The translations under genes were made by a program, and so were the position numbers. A stretch of DNA of 64,000 nt, taken from positions 1,124,001 to 1,188,000 of the forward strand of contig NC_049564.1 of NCBI RefSeq assembly GCF_013368755.1. The letters run 5' to 3'. The notes under the pieces were generated by a model, which was not told the origin of the DNA, searched no databases, and saw nothing but the letters and a program-made list of their open reading frames with translations. Position 1 is the stretch's first letter. Each line of letters starts with the position of its first letter. Positions 48,202 through 57,353 of this stretch are shown here, piece by piece. The stretch comes from Talaromyces rugulosus (taxonomy: Eukaryota > Ascomycota > Eurotiomycetes > Eurotiales > Trichocomaceae).

Positions 48202-48525
48202 TTGTTGCTGTTGCTGTTGTTGTTGCTGTTGCTGTTGTTGTAGCTGCTGCTGGTGGATTACCGGCGACTGAAACTGTTGCGGCGACGGCTGTTGTTGCAT
48301 GGGCTGCTGGCCATATCCAGGCACATACTGTGGCAGCACAGCCTGGGGATAGCCATAGGCGCCTGGATAATGCTGGTAGTGCACATTGGGACTGACATTG
48401 TACTGCTGTTGCGGAACTGGCGCAGGATGCGGAGGAGGATGCGGCGGGTTCGGCGGGAGCTGCTGCAAATACTGAGGATACTGCGAAGGATACTGCCCGG
48501 TGTTGTAGGGGGGCGGGTAACTCAT
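45251..48525 (-). CDS. SCC4: Cohesin loading factor subunit Mau2/Scc4 with a glutamine-rich N-terminal extension
   Basis: Six exons, 48525-47257, 47199-47089, 47034-47017, 46968-46853, 46800-46151 and 46101-45251, join in frame to 1004 residues. The C-terminal 620 residues form a TPR-like array with the cohesin-loader pattern: DYQTLLLALADEYLNAAHGKG, YYKLVATGLGCLEAAQ, RYARILIEETDNDVEAETALSKG, KYTMQQLLARMLHKSNPKAA, YRYVPWEYAFRLLR and WRRILHCNILLHQMFLACARTDW. Mau2 with Scc2/Nipped-B loads cohesin on chromatin. Exon 3 is only 18 nt. The N-terminal 380 residues are Pro/Gln-rich, with 44 uninterrupted Gln at residues 96-139. The start MSYPPPYN was chosen over an upstream non-ATG frame. Confidence 0.9.
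48109..48240 (-). repeat. CAG/CAA trinucleotide tract coding 44 Gln in Mau2/Scc4
   Basis: 132 bp made only of CAA and CAG codons on the coding strand, followed by further interrupted Gln stretches (about 47880-48060). The mixture of the two codons makes it an impure microsatellite, but length variation between strains is likely. Confidence 0.9.
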
Positions 48526-49277
48526 TGCCCTGAGGTGTGGATAGCGAATATAGAGAGTAATTGGGAAGCAGTCCCGGCGCTGTATATTCAATATTATATA
48601 TACGAGGATATACCTGAGTATCTCGCGCGTTGTCGAAGATCATCGCGGCGATCGGGGCGGAGAAACCTTGCCCGCACTGCTCGCTAACCCTACAGGGTAA
48701 CTAATACTAACTACCACCTGAATCTCATGAAAATAATATAAAATATTATTATAGTATATAATTGAGGCTAGCAATGACAAAATCAAAAATATGAGAAAAA
48801 ACGGCCAAAATTGACAAAAAGGCATAAACATTGGATGTATACTGATCTCTATACACAGCCCTAATTCCCGCGCCTCTTTCCCCATTCGGGTTCTGATATT
48901 GCGAGCGCTGGCTGTGCGTGTTTTTAATTTATTATTGAGACTAACTTCTCAATTAGATCCCTACGCGTCTGTCAACGAGTCGGGTTTGGTTTGAAGACTT
49001 ACAGTTGAATGGCGCATATAAACAGCAATAACACACTGGTCATCTCCCCTCGTATCTCTGCAAACCAGAATGATATAGATTGTATACTCGAGTTTAATAA
49101 ATGATTCGGATTAATTTTGGTTCCTATTCAGTGTGTTGGGTTTTGTGACGATATTTAGACTTGGATATCGCTGGCGCATCTCCTCTACCTCCTTCGGCTT
49201 GCCCTGATTGAGATATACAGACCATAATTCAAGATTGATTCATATGTTGCTGGGTTATGCACTATGATGGTTTGGTT
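48526..49277. other. MAU2/SCC4 promoter and spacer to the next accessory genes
   Basis: AT-rich; no gene seen. Confidence 0.35.
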
Positions 49278-50261
49278 CTAAACAGATATTCCAGAATCAG
49301 ATCTGGACGTAAAGATAGGGTGAGTTATTCCCCTTCTTGGTAATATCTCATATAAAACTGCTTTGGCATAAGCTGCTGCCATGGCCGAGGCATATGGCTG
49401 CCATTCCTTGTTTTTACGTTCATCTCCATAATCACAAACCCCTCGAATAACTCCAACTGGAATCTGGTTCATCGTGCCAGCGGCCCCCGTTTCTAGACCA
49501 ATGATATTATATTTGTTTCGCAACTCGTTTCTCTTTTCGCCATTCTCCATTAGATTGTCCCCGGACCCAAGAGGTCCATACCATACTCGTGTGCGCTCCG
49601 AGTCTGGTCGCTGTTTCCGATTAACAGCGCGTTCGACTCCATCTTCGTAAATCGCATAGAGTTTGTCTCGATCTTGCCCCGGATCGAGAAATATGCCATT
49701 TTCATGACTTTTGTCTTGCATACTCCTGTAGAATGGCAAGAACATGTCCGCGTCATCCGGTGCCTCGATCTTGATTTTCCCAATTGCTGACCTGATAATG
49801 GTTTCGGTCCTAGGTAACATATGTCCCCCGTGCAGTAACTGAAATCCATACTTTGTCTCCTTCCCTAGTTGATATGCAACAATACCAGCACTTTCCCCGT
49901 CCGGAAGTGCCACGAGAACATCTCCAAGACGGATATCACACGGTGGAGTTTTTGAGAGATTCGGAATCCCGGACGCAACACCAACCAACAGCCCAAATCG
50001 TATATTGAGGAAAATAATTTTTATCTGGCTGGCGAGAGCCGCGGCTGAGCTAGTGGTGCATTCCTGGCCAGCGGGTAGAGTAGCAATGATCACATTATGT
50101 CCGACGATATCACCGGCATGGAACAAGTAGTCATGGCCAGGGCTCCACGTAAACAGGCCTTGGTGGCGGTTATCCAGCATAAACAAGGCTGCTTTTGCTT
50201 CTATCTCCAGCGGGGCGATCCATGCCACGGTATAGAGATCCGGATTGAGCTCCATCGACAA
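49278..50261 (-). CDS. Stand-alone nucleoside-phosphorylase-like (PNP_UDP_1) protein
   Basis: Single exon, 327 residues. YTVAWIAPLEIEAKAALFMLDNRHQGL, GHNVIIATLPAGQECTTSSAA, IRFGLLVGVASGIP and CDIRLGDVLVALPDG follow the purine-nucleoside-phosphorylase/5'-methylthioadenosine nucleosidase fold as found at the N-terminus of fungal NLR (NACHT/WD/ankyrin/TPR) proteins; VIRGVCDYGDERKNKEWQPYASAMAAAYAKAVL closes it with the conserved Asp of CDYGD. Here nothing follows the domain. The ribose-binding stretch reads LETGAAG where most relatives have EMEAAG, so the usual Glu is Gly. It could be an inactive or altered enzyme, or a solo effector. A second ATG two codons downstream (MELNPD) is an equally possible start. 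Confidence 0.82.
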   Translation of the reverse strand: MSMELNPDLYTVAWIAPLEIEAKAALFMLDNRHQGLFTWSPGHDYLFHAGDIVGHNVIIATLPAGQECTTSSAAALASQIKIIFLNIRFGLLVGVASGIPNLSKTPPCDIRLGDVLVALPDGESAGIVAYQLGKETKYGFQLLHGGHMLPRTETIIRSAIGKIKIEAPDDADMFLPFYRSMQDKSHENGIFLDPGQDRDKLYAIYEDGVERAVNRKQRPDSERTRVWYGPLGSGDNLMENGEKRNELRNKYNIIGLETGAAGTMNQIPVGVIRGVCDYGDERKNKEWQPYASAMAAAYAKAVLYEILPRRGITHPIFTSRSDSGISV

Positions 50262-50655
50262 GTCGGTTAGTTATCATTTAGATTCTGATGTTGAAGTGTC
50301 AGAATAAGATGTCTTGGAAGAGAATGGGATTTTTTTCACTTGTTGAGTTAGCAATGCACGCTTTAGCTGCGGGTCTGCATGCCTAGCTCATGTTAGTTAT
50401 TTTGATTACTTTAGTCAAGTATCAACTCTCAATAGACTAGTGTCGAATAAAATAGAGTAATCTCATGCTAATTTGATGTATATCAAGATACTTATATATA
50501 TATAAGTATCCTAGCAGTAGACCAGAGCGGAAGAAAGAGTGTAAAAACTGGTTGACGTATTGAATCTGTCTGTAATATTGCCTGCCGATCAAAAAAGAAA
50601 ATCCCACGCCACTGCAAAATTCTCCAATAATATACAGGAATTTAACCAACCCTAG
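50262..50655. other. Spacer upstream of the PNP-like gene
   Basis: AT-rich with a TATATATA stretch near 50495. No gene recognised. Confidence 0.35.
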
Positions 50656-51870
50656 CTAATGCGAATTCGTCGTGCTTACTTCCTCGAGATGAAGCGACGT
50701 GTATACCTGACTGGCAAACTCCTCGCCGTGGTTCAGGATATCATTGTCTAGCAAAGGCGCATGAGGCGGCGGCGGGTGCATTCGAATGGTCCACGGACAC
50801 AGTTCCCGGCAGTTATTCCACGTAACATGAGGCTCGACCGGGTGTGTTCTTTGCACTGCCCATTCTTTGTCTGGCATATTGTTTGATCGCCCGAGGTTCC
50901 GCTGAGTCCAGAAGAAGTAGAACATTCGGTTGGTCTCTTGGCAATGGAAGGGCCTCTTTTTAGGGCATTTCAGCGTTGTGTCGCATGTGCTGCAAGCCGT
51001 TATCCGCTTACATGACGAGCAGTACGAGTTGTAGCGATGGCAGTAGAGCGTCTGGCATACACTCGACAGCCACAGGTCCACCGATCGGTGTGCACATCCA
51101 AAACGAGGCGTTATATGTTGATGCTTGCCCAGCCGGTTTGGTTCCACGTACAAACGGTACTCGGTCCGCATAATGAGACTTCCATCGTCGCCAATCTCTG
51201 GGTATAGCTCAATCTTGGTTTCTGTCGTTCCATACCGCGCGGTGCACGAATGCCATAGGTATCGCTCGTCGTAGTGGCGGCTTCCTAGAATGCTCGACGG
51301 CATCCTCGTGAGGACTTCGCGGTCTTTCAAGTTCTTTACCATGTTGACTTTGTCCTGGAACGTCAATTTCCTACACGGACACAAGTCGACGATTCCGGCC
51401 ATTTCGCCAAAGTCACACACTCGTTGGTCGGCGGCGTTTCGGCGGAGTTCTTTTGAAGTAAAGGCACTGCGCGGGTGAAGTTTGAGGCACTTGGAGCAGG
51501 CGAGCCATCTGTCGTCCTCAAGTCTTACTAGCAATTTCCAGCGATCTGCCCCGAAGCTGTGGGAGCTCCTGTAGTGGTGAAACAAAGGCGCAAAGTCCTT
51601 TTTGAACTGGAGCGTATCTGATACCAATGATTTTCCGGAAATCACTAGCATGCGCTTACAAGTCAGGGATAGACAAGCTCCGGAAAGAGGATCTAGATGC
51701 TCTGATATCATGGCGAGCAACTCCGTAGGAAGCTCTAGGAGATAGCATCTGCCGTTGCTGCTGCCGCCAGAGTCATTATTCTCTTCGGATGTCTCCATTT
51801 CTTCTTTCTTCGAGACGTTCCTCTTCGAGACTCGCAGTCTTGCAAATAGATTTAGCGAGTGTATCCGCAT
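50656..51870 (-). CDS. F-box domain protein with a Cys-rich C-terminal region
   Basis: Single exon, 404 residues. The F-box is at about 40-85: CYLLELPTELLAMISEHLDPLSGACLSLTCKRM. F-box proteins bring substrates to SCF ubiquitin ligases through Skp1. The middle (WLACSKCLKLHPRSAF, then VCDFGEMAGIVDLCPCRKLTFQDK) is common in Eurotiales F-box proteins. A later CQTLYCHRYNSYCSSCKRITACSTCDTTLKCPKK has seven Cys and one His in CxxC-like spacing and may bind zinc. Such genes are expanded and variable in these fungi; the substrate is unknown. Its ATG at 51870 is followed by another at 51796 (METSEE), which could be the real start. Confidence 0.8.
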   Translation of the reverse strand: MRIHSLNLFARLRVSKRNVSKKEEMETSEENNDSGGSSNGRCYLLELPTELLAMISEHLDPLSGACLSLTCKRMLVISGKSLVSDTLQFKKDFAPLFHHYRSSHSFGADRWKLLVRLEDDRWLACSKCLKLHPRSAFTSKELRRNAADQRVCDFGEMAGIVDLCPCRKLTFQDKVNMVKNLKDREVLTRMPSSILGSRHYDERYLWHSCTARYGTTETKIELYPEIGDDGSLIMRTEYRLYVEPNRLGKHQHITPRFGCAHRSVDLWLSSVCQTLYCHRYNSYCSSCKRITACSTCDTTLKCPKKRPFHCQETNRMFYFFWTQRNLGRSNNMPDKEWAVQRTHPVEPHVTWNNCRELCPWTIRMHPPPPHAPLLDNDILNHGEEFASQVYTSLHLEEVSTTNSH

Positions 51871-52896
51871 TGTTTCCCTCTTTTCTCTGTAACTTGATTC
51901 TAGTATATTCTCGTGTATTCGGCGGGTTTGTCAATTCCAGGATGAAGGTTTGGTATTATTCCGGTAGCAAAATCCTGTCATGATGACTACACGGCGGACC
52001 AGAAAGAAATACTAAGCTCCAGAAAAGCACGTCAGGCTGCAGGCTGCCCACCTATGTAAAAGGCTTGTCATGCGAGTATTCCACGAGGCCCATTTGGGAC
52101 AAAAGACATGATAACGCGACGAAAGCGGATCACACACAACTGCTGCATACATCCATATTGTTCGAGGCGAAGTCAGAATGACATGGAAGGTAAACTCTAT
52201 ATGCAGCGATAAGGCATGTCAGAAGACTGGGCCCGTCGCCTATCAAGTTGGGCAATCATGTCAGAAACCGGAGGTCAGTTGCAGGCGACAGCTGACCAAC
52301 ACCTGCTATTGTGCAGCGTGACTCTTTTTTTCCTCAGCCCTCATTATTTCCGCAAGCGGTAGATCTGAGGTGAGCCAAGCATGCCGGCGAGCTGAACGCC
52401 CATGCGCAGCCTAATCCGCATGTTTATAGGGTGGTTCGCAAGAGGAACAATAAAATATTGAACATTGTGCCTGGATTTCCTTCCGTGAACGGCGACTTGC
52501 AAGTTCCAACTACTGACGCTTCCTCGTGCGCAGTCACCTGGACGGCCTGGGTGCCTGGTTTTTAAGGTCACAATAGCCCGTATCTTATCGGGAGCGTGGG
52601 CCAATGGGATGGCACTGATTGGCGTGAGAATACGAGAATACGACGTTTTGTAAATTTACGTAAATTACATAAATTTGCAGCCGAGGCTCTGCAACCTGGA
52701 CCAGCTTGATTGGCCCGATAGGCCCCAGCGTTTCTTTGATCTTTAGATTTCTTTCAAGTTTCATCTGTCAATCTGCTGCATGCCCGGTGCTCGAGCCTGT
52801 CCATACGACCGTGATACTATTAAACAGGCAGAGGGCCATTTCACCTTTTTGTGACCAGGTGTTCCTTCGTGAGCTTCATTACGAATCCAATTGACC
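51871..52896. other. Intergenic between the F-box gene and the hydrolase gene
   Basis: No gene. A near-palindromic AT motif with repeated AAATTTACGTAAATT-like words lies at about 52650-52676, and a CCAAT box near 52590. These may belong to the hydrolase promoter. Confidence 0.35.
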
Positions 52897-54579
52897 ATGG
52901 GCCTGTTGTCATGGCTGTTGCCGAGCACCGAAGTCTCATTAGTCCACTGCGAGCAGAACCAGCTCCTGTTGCAGAAGAAAAAATCAGACTCAAAAGACGA
53001 TAAAGAGAAACAAGAGCAGGTCAAGTTGATCGACCTCTGCCGACAAGCGACGCCGCCAACATGCAATCTCAATCCGTTGCTGTTCAACGGACACCTGCAA
53101 ACCGGCTGGACCACCATCAAAGAGAACGTGGAAATTCCGATTTACTACAAACGCAAAATTTTCGAGCAGGATGACCCGTCGTTTCCCGGCCAGTTTGCTG
53201 TTGATTTTGTCGTGCCTCCATATGCAACGCCTGTGGATGACGACGAGGCGAGCGACAAGGCCCGTAAATACACTCTCCCATCGGGCCTGCCTACGCGAAC
53301 AGCCATGTTCACCAAGAACGAGCTCAGCTCGCTTCCATCTGAGGATACCAGACCAATGCTGATTGCCATTCACGGCCTGAGTGGCGGGTCCCACGAGGTC
53401 TATCTCAGATCAGCCTTAGCTCCCTTGGTCCTAGGCGACAAGGGATGGGAGGCCTGTGTAATCAACTCGCGAGGCTGTGCGCAGACCAAGATCAGCACGC
53501 CTGTATTGTTCAATGCCCGAGCAACATGGGATGTTCGCTGTTTGGTGAAGTGGCTGCGCAAGAACTTTCCGAACCGTCCGTTGTTCGGCATTGGCTTTTC
53601 GCTCGGTGCCAATATACTGATCAATGTAGGCTGAAAAAGTAGATATTTTTGGGATGGATTGCTAATATAGTGTATAGTACCTGGGCGAAGAAGGCGAAAA
53701 CTGCCAGCTCAAGGCGGCCGTGGCCTGCGCCAACCCATGGAACTTGGAACTGACAAACCATCTTCTGAAAAGCACCTGGATAGGCTCCGAGATATACTCG
53801 GCGTATCTGGGCTCAAGTCTCTCCGGTCTTTTTAAAGAGTACGTGGATTTGTCACCTACTTGCTGTTATCGTCCAAACGCTGATCCGGTTATAGTCATGT
53901 GGAGCAGCTGGAACAACACCCGGGCTTGAGTTTAGAAGCAGTCAACGGAATCAAGTATATCTACGAGTTTGATAGGTATGTGTTTGTCTTTGTGAAAGCC
54001 TTTATAAGATGGACAAGGAATAACGATTTTGTGCATAGACTTGTGCAATGCGCTCTATGGGGCTATCCCACTGAAGGCGCCTATTATCGCGATGCCTCAT
54101 CTATAGATTCATTACTATCAATAAAGATTCCATTTTTAGCAATCAACGCTGAAGATGACCCGGTGAGTTGTGTGCAGAGTGTCTCTGTTTTTTTGATATC
54201 GTGTGGCTGATGGCAAGACAGATCTCCGCCAAACAAGCCATACCGTACGGTGAATTCCAACAGACTCCCTACGGAGTCTTGCTAGCCACGTCTTGGGGAG
54301 GCCATCTGGGCTATTTTGAGACAGGTGGTTCTCGTTGGTTTGCCAAGCCGGTATATAATCCATCCAGCCCTTGCAACGTTTAGAAACCATTGCTGACGTT
54401 TTTGTATCCAGGCATCGAATTTCCTCGACTTGATGGCAACAGAGATCGATCTCACCGTTGCTCCAGTTGAAAGCAAACACGATGAAAAGTCCGAGGACGT
54501 CAGCACCAGTGTGCAGAAAACTCCCGATCGATACAGCTTCCAACCCATGCGCCGTAGATGGTTCCGAAGTGAAGAGTAA
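52897..54579 (+). CDS. EMB8/YMR210W-type alpha/beta hydrolase (monoacylglycerol lipase-like)
   Basis: Six exons, 52897-53625, 53678-53838, 53895-53975, 54039-54162, 54222-54350 and 54412-54579, give 463 residues. The pattern NPLLFNGHLQT, PMLIAIHGLSGGSHEVYLR, VINSRGCAQTKISTP, then GIGFSLGANI (nucleophile Ser), AINAEDDPI (Asp) and TSWGGHLGYFE (His) is that of the EMB8/ABHD1-3 family, which includes yeast YMR210W and the ethanol acyltransferases Eht1/Eeb1. It should hydrolyse or transfer acyl groups on glycerides or medium-chain esters, probably at lipid droplets or ER. All catalytic residues are present, and all junctions keep frame. Confidence 0.92.
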
Positions 54580-54709
54580 ACCTCTTTTTCCTGGGTCCAC
54601 GACCTTTTACATATTATGAACCATGATGAACCCGAACCAACTAGATGTATATTAAAACCGGCAATGCTTGCTCAAAATCAAATTATAATATGTGCAGGTT
54701 GGCAAGCGT

Positions 54710-55423
54710 TCAAGCAAAAGACACGCTCTTTCGTTTCCCTTTGTATTTCGACGTAGACTCTTTATCTTTGGCGCTGTCTTTGGGAGCAGAAGACGATTTA
54801 TCGGTTCGGCCTCCTTTCTTCTTATTGCGCAGTTCGTCCTTGACGTCCTCCTATGAATAAACAATTAGCATTGGTTCTGACAAAAGTGTTGGAAGGATTC
54901 GGGCCATACCAGTTTTGACTTTTTCTTGTCGGCTCTAGCCTCTGTCTCTTTCTTCTTGGCTTCCCGGATTTCTTCCATCTGGCGAGCCTTGATCATCTTC
55001 GACTCGATCTGGCCCTCTTTCTCTGCATTAACAATTGCAAGAATTGTCGCCATGCTCTCCTACAATAAAGTCAGCCAGGCGAAGCAGTAAGCAAGAGAGA
55101 AAGAAACAAACCTGATCATCCACAAAGACCTTCCCCTTCTTCTTACCCCGCGGAGCTTGCACTCCAACCGGCGTGATCATATTCAAAGTCGGCAACCCCA
55201 GTTCCTTTTCGGTGTATTCTCTAGTCTTGGTTTTCTTTTGTCGGTCCGGCGCGCTGCGTGACTGGGATTTGACTTCCTTGGGAGGCGGGCGCTTGACGTT
55301 GTTTCGCTTTGCGCTGCTGGATTTGCTTATTTTGCTGCCGGTCGACGAGAGAGGTTTGCCTTTGGAGGAGCTTTTGGACGAGCCTTTGGAGGAGCCCTTG
55401 GAGGGGCCTTTGATAGGTGCCAT
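54710..55423 (-). CDS. LOC1: 60S ribosomal subunit assembly/export protein Loc1
   Basis: Three exons, 55423-55112, 55059-54910 and 54850-54710, give 200 residues. A Lys/Ser/Gly-rich start with repeated KGSSKGSSK is followed by the conserved core [20 protein letters not shown] and [12 protein letters not shown], then [21 protein letters not shown] across the second exon and a highly basic charged helix. This core is characteristic of fungal Loc1, a nucleolar RNA-binding protein needed for early 60S assembly and, in yeast, ASH1 mRNA localisation. It is divergent from the NDUFA6 gene. Confidence 0.88.
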
Positions 55424-55764
55424 TGTGAAAATTTATTCAGTATTGTAAAAGAACGTCTAATCAAGTAACGACGTCTCCAAATTGAAATTGACTTTTTTTT
55501 TTCTTTTCCGACTGAAAAGTTGGGGTGTTGCTCTCAAGCAAAAAAAGTTGATACGAAAATTTCTCATAAACGGCAGGCGGTGAAACGGGGCCTTAGACCG
55601 CCATGCCCAATGCGGTCTAGCGGAGGTCAACCAGCAACCCGCACCTCTTTCACTCCACCACCGGCAACAATTCACTCGACAAGTCAACCCTCTCTCGCTC
55701 GCAATCGCCGGATTCGCATTCTTGACCCCCCAATCAAGAAGGACGCACAGCGTGTTTGTCGAAA
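55424..55764. promoter_or_regulatory. Divergent promoter of LOC1 and the NDUFA6 gene
   Basis: 341 bp between start codons, with a T run near 55491-55500. No gene. Confidence 0.4.
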
Positions 55765-56408
55765 ATGACTATCAACCCGACATATCTTGCGCAGCGGACG
55801 CGCCAATGTACGAGTTTCCTCCCTTGGAAGTGAGCTCCTGGCTCAATGACGGAACGGGAGACAACTGACATGATATAATGATGAATAGCCATCAATTTGG
55901 CGGATGCACAGGCCAGAGTGCGCATGTCGTATAGAGAATGGCTTCGCGCGGTTAGTTTTTGTCTGCCTGGTTGAGCTTGAGAACTCCAATCGTGATTGCC
56001 GGTCGCTTCGGATATCAAGTACTATATCGTCAATTTTCAGATACAACAAAACTAACAAGACTTATTTTTTTTTGCTAGTCTCCCGAGATCCAGACTATGT
56101 ACTCGCTCAACATTCCCGTATCGGTTATCCGCACCAAGATCCGCCAGCAGTTTGAGAAACACCGCTACGTCAGCCAGCTCAAGGTTGTCGACGTGCTGCT
56201 TTACCAGAGCCATGCCGAGTTCCAGGAAACGCTCAACTACTGGAAGCAGCTTTCACATGTGATGAAATACTTTCGACAGGAGGAAGAGCCAGCGGCCAGA
56301 CTGCCGGCTAATTTCATTTCGGGATTCTTGGAGGTGTGCAAGATTTCTTCTTCCTACAAAGTCTGATCAAACATTAACTGACATTTTTTGTTATAGGGCC
56401 GAAACTGA
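55765..56408 (+). CDS. NADH:ubiquinone oxidoreductase LYR subunit NDUFA6/B14 (fungal 14.8 kDa subunit)
   Basis: Four exons, 55765-55807, 55889-55950, 56079-56333 and 56397-56408, give 123 residues. The family core is intact: [42 protein letters not shown], with the YR of the LYR-type motif, then VVDVLLYQSHAEFQETLNYWKQLSHVMKYF. This accessory subunit of complex I binds the acyl-carrier protein at the matrix arm of the mitochondrial inner-membrane enzyme. The last exon is only 12 nt (Gly-Arg-Asn-stop). Confidence 0.94.
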
Positions 56409-56731
56409 GCTTTCAGAGTTGGTGTTTGAATAAAATAGATCTTGCATGACGCCTCTAGGAAGTGTGTATATACTATCGAACAGTTTATCAACGTTTTTTA
56501 TTTTGTTTACCTTGAACATGATTTCAAGTCATATCTTGCAATTCGTAGTTTGTTTGTAGTGTATATAAATTGATTCATCTCTAGTTGTTTATGCCCAAAC
56601 GAAAACAAAAAAAAATCAAGCCAACGCCAGCCTATCCAGGAAATGCATACAGTAATTTCTTCGGGGTTTGATCCCACTCATATACATCAAATCCAATTTT
56701 TTGTCGGAACTTTTCCTAAGAGGAGCGGATA

Positions 56732-57353
56732 TCAAACAGCCATCTGATCAGCCTTTGTAGCATTAAAATTATCGCGAGCGATGGTGAATTTGTCGGTGAC
56801 GACGTCGCACAGGTCCATCAGATCATCGAGGCCTTTTTCGAGAGCTTCCACGGCGGTGGTGTTTTCTGTATTTGCTCTGTTAGTTTTGGGATAGTCCGTC
56901 AGGCTATGATTTAAAAAAATAAATAAACTCACCATATGTCTGAATGCGGAGGTTCATTTTTGCTTCTGAAGGGTGTGGAATTGTGTAGCCGCAGAATTCG
57001 ACAGCGGGGCTGTAGCAGTTAGTTTTTTGGTATCTTTTGCCAAAATACAAGGGTAAGGGATATGCCAACTTTTTCATAATCACATATCGGAGAGCATTCC
57101 CAAGCGTATGACCCTCATCTTTGAATTGAAACGACGCTGCTGTTTCGGTGGCACCGGATAGCTAGACAGGAACGACATTGTTAGCACTGATATCAAATCC
57201 AAACAGAGAAGAGAAGAGAAGACATACAACAGTCACTCTGTTCTCTTCGATTTCGATTTCCTTGTCCTCGTCGATTTCCTCTTCTGGCACTTCGTCGACG
57301 ACATCGACATCGACCATGGATTGGTCTTGTTCTTCGGGTTGGGCTGAAGGCAT
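56732..57353 (-). CDS. RPC19: RNA polymerase I and III subunit AC19 (Rpc19)
   Basis: Four exons, 57353-57228, 57161-57070, 57009-56933 and 56865-56732, give 142 residues. After an acidic N-terminus ([17 protein letters not shown]) comes [59 protein letters not shown], the alpha-like dimerisation motif of AC19 subunits. With AC40 it forms the assembly platform of Pol I and Pol III in the nucleus. Three introns interrupt a small gene, and each phase closes correctly. Confidence 0.95.

Noticed and set aside
48109..48240. Tandem repeat considered as a CRISPR-like array
   Set aside because: It is a trinucleotide coding repeat with no spacers, in a eukaryotic genome.
47321..48643. Second long minus-strand frame rich in Ala/Thr, and plus-strand Val/Ala frames near 48060-48395
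   Set aside because: They are other-frame readings of the CAG/CAA tract in MAU2/SCC4.
49278..51870. PNP-like plus F-box genes as a new defence or incompatibility operon
   Set aside because: They are separate single genes 394 bp apart, fungi do not use operons, and no NLR, HET or kinase partner is nearby. Only the altered PNP motif was kept as a finding.
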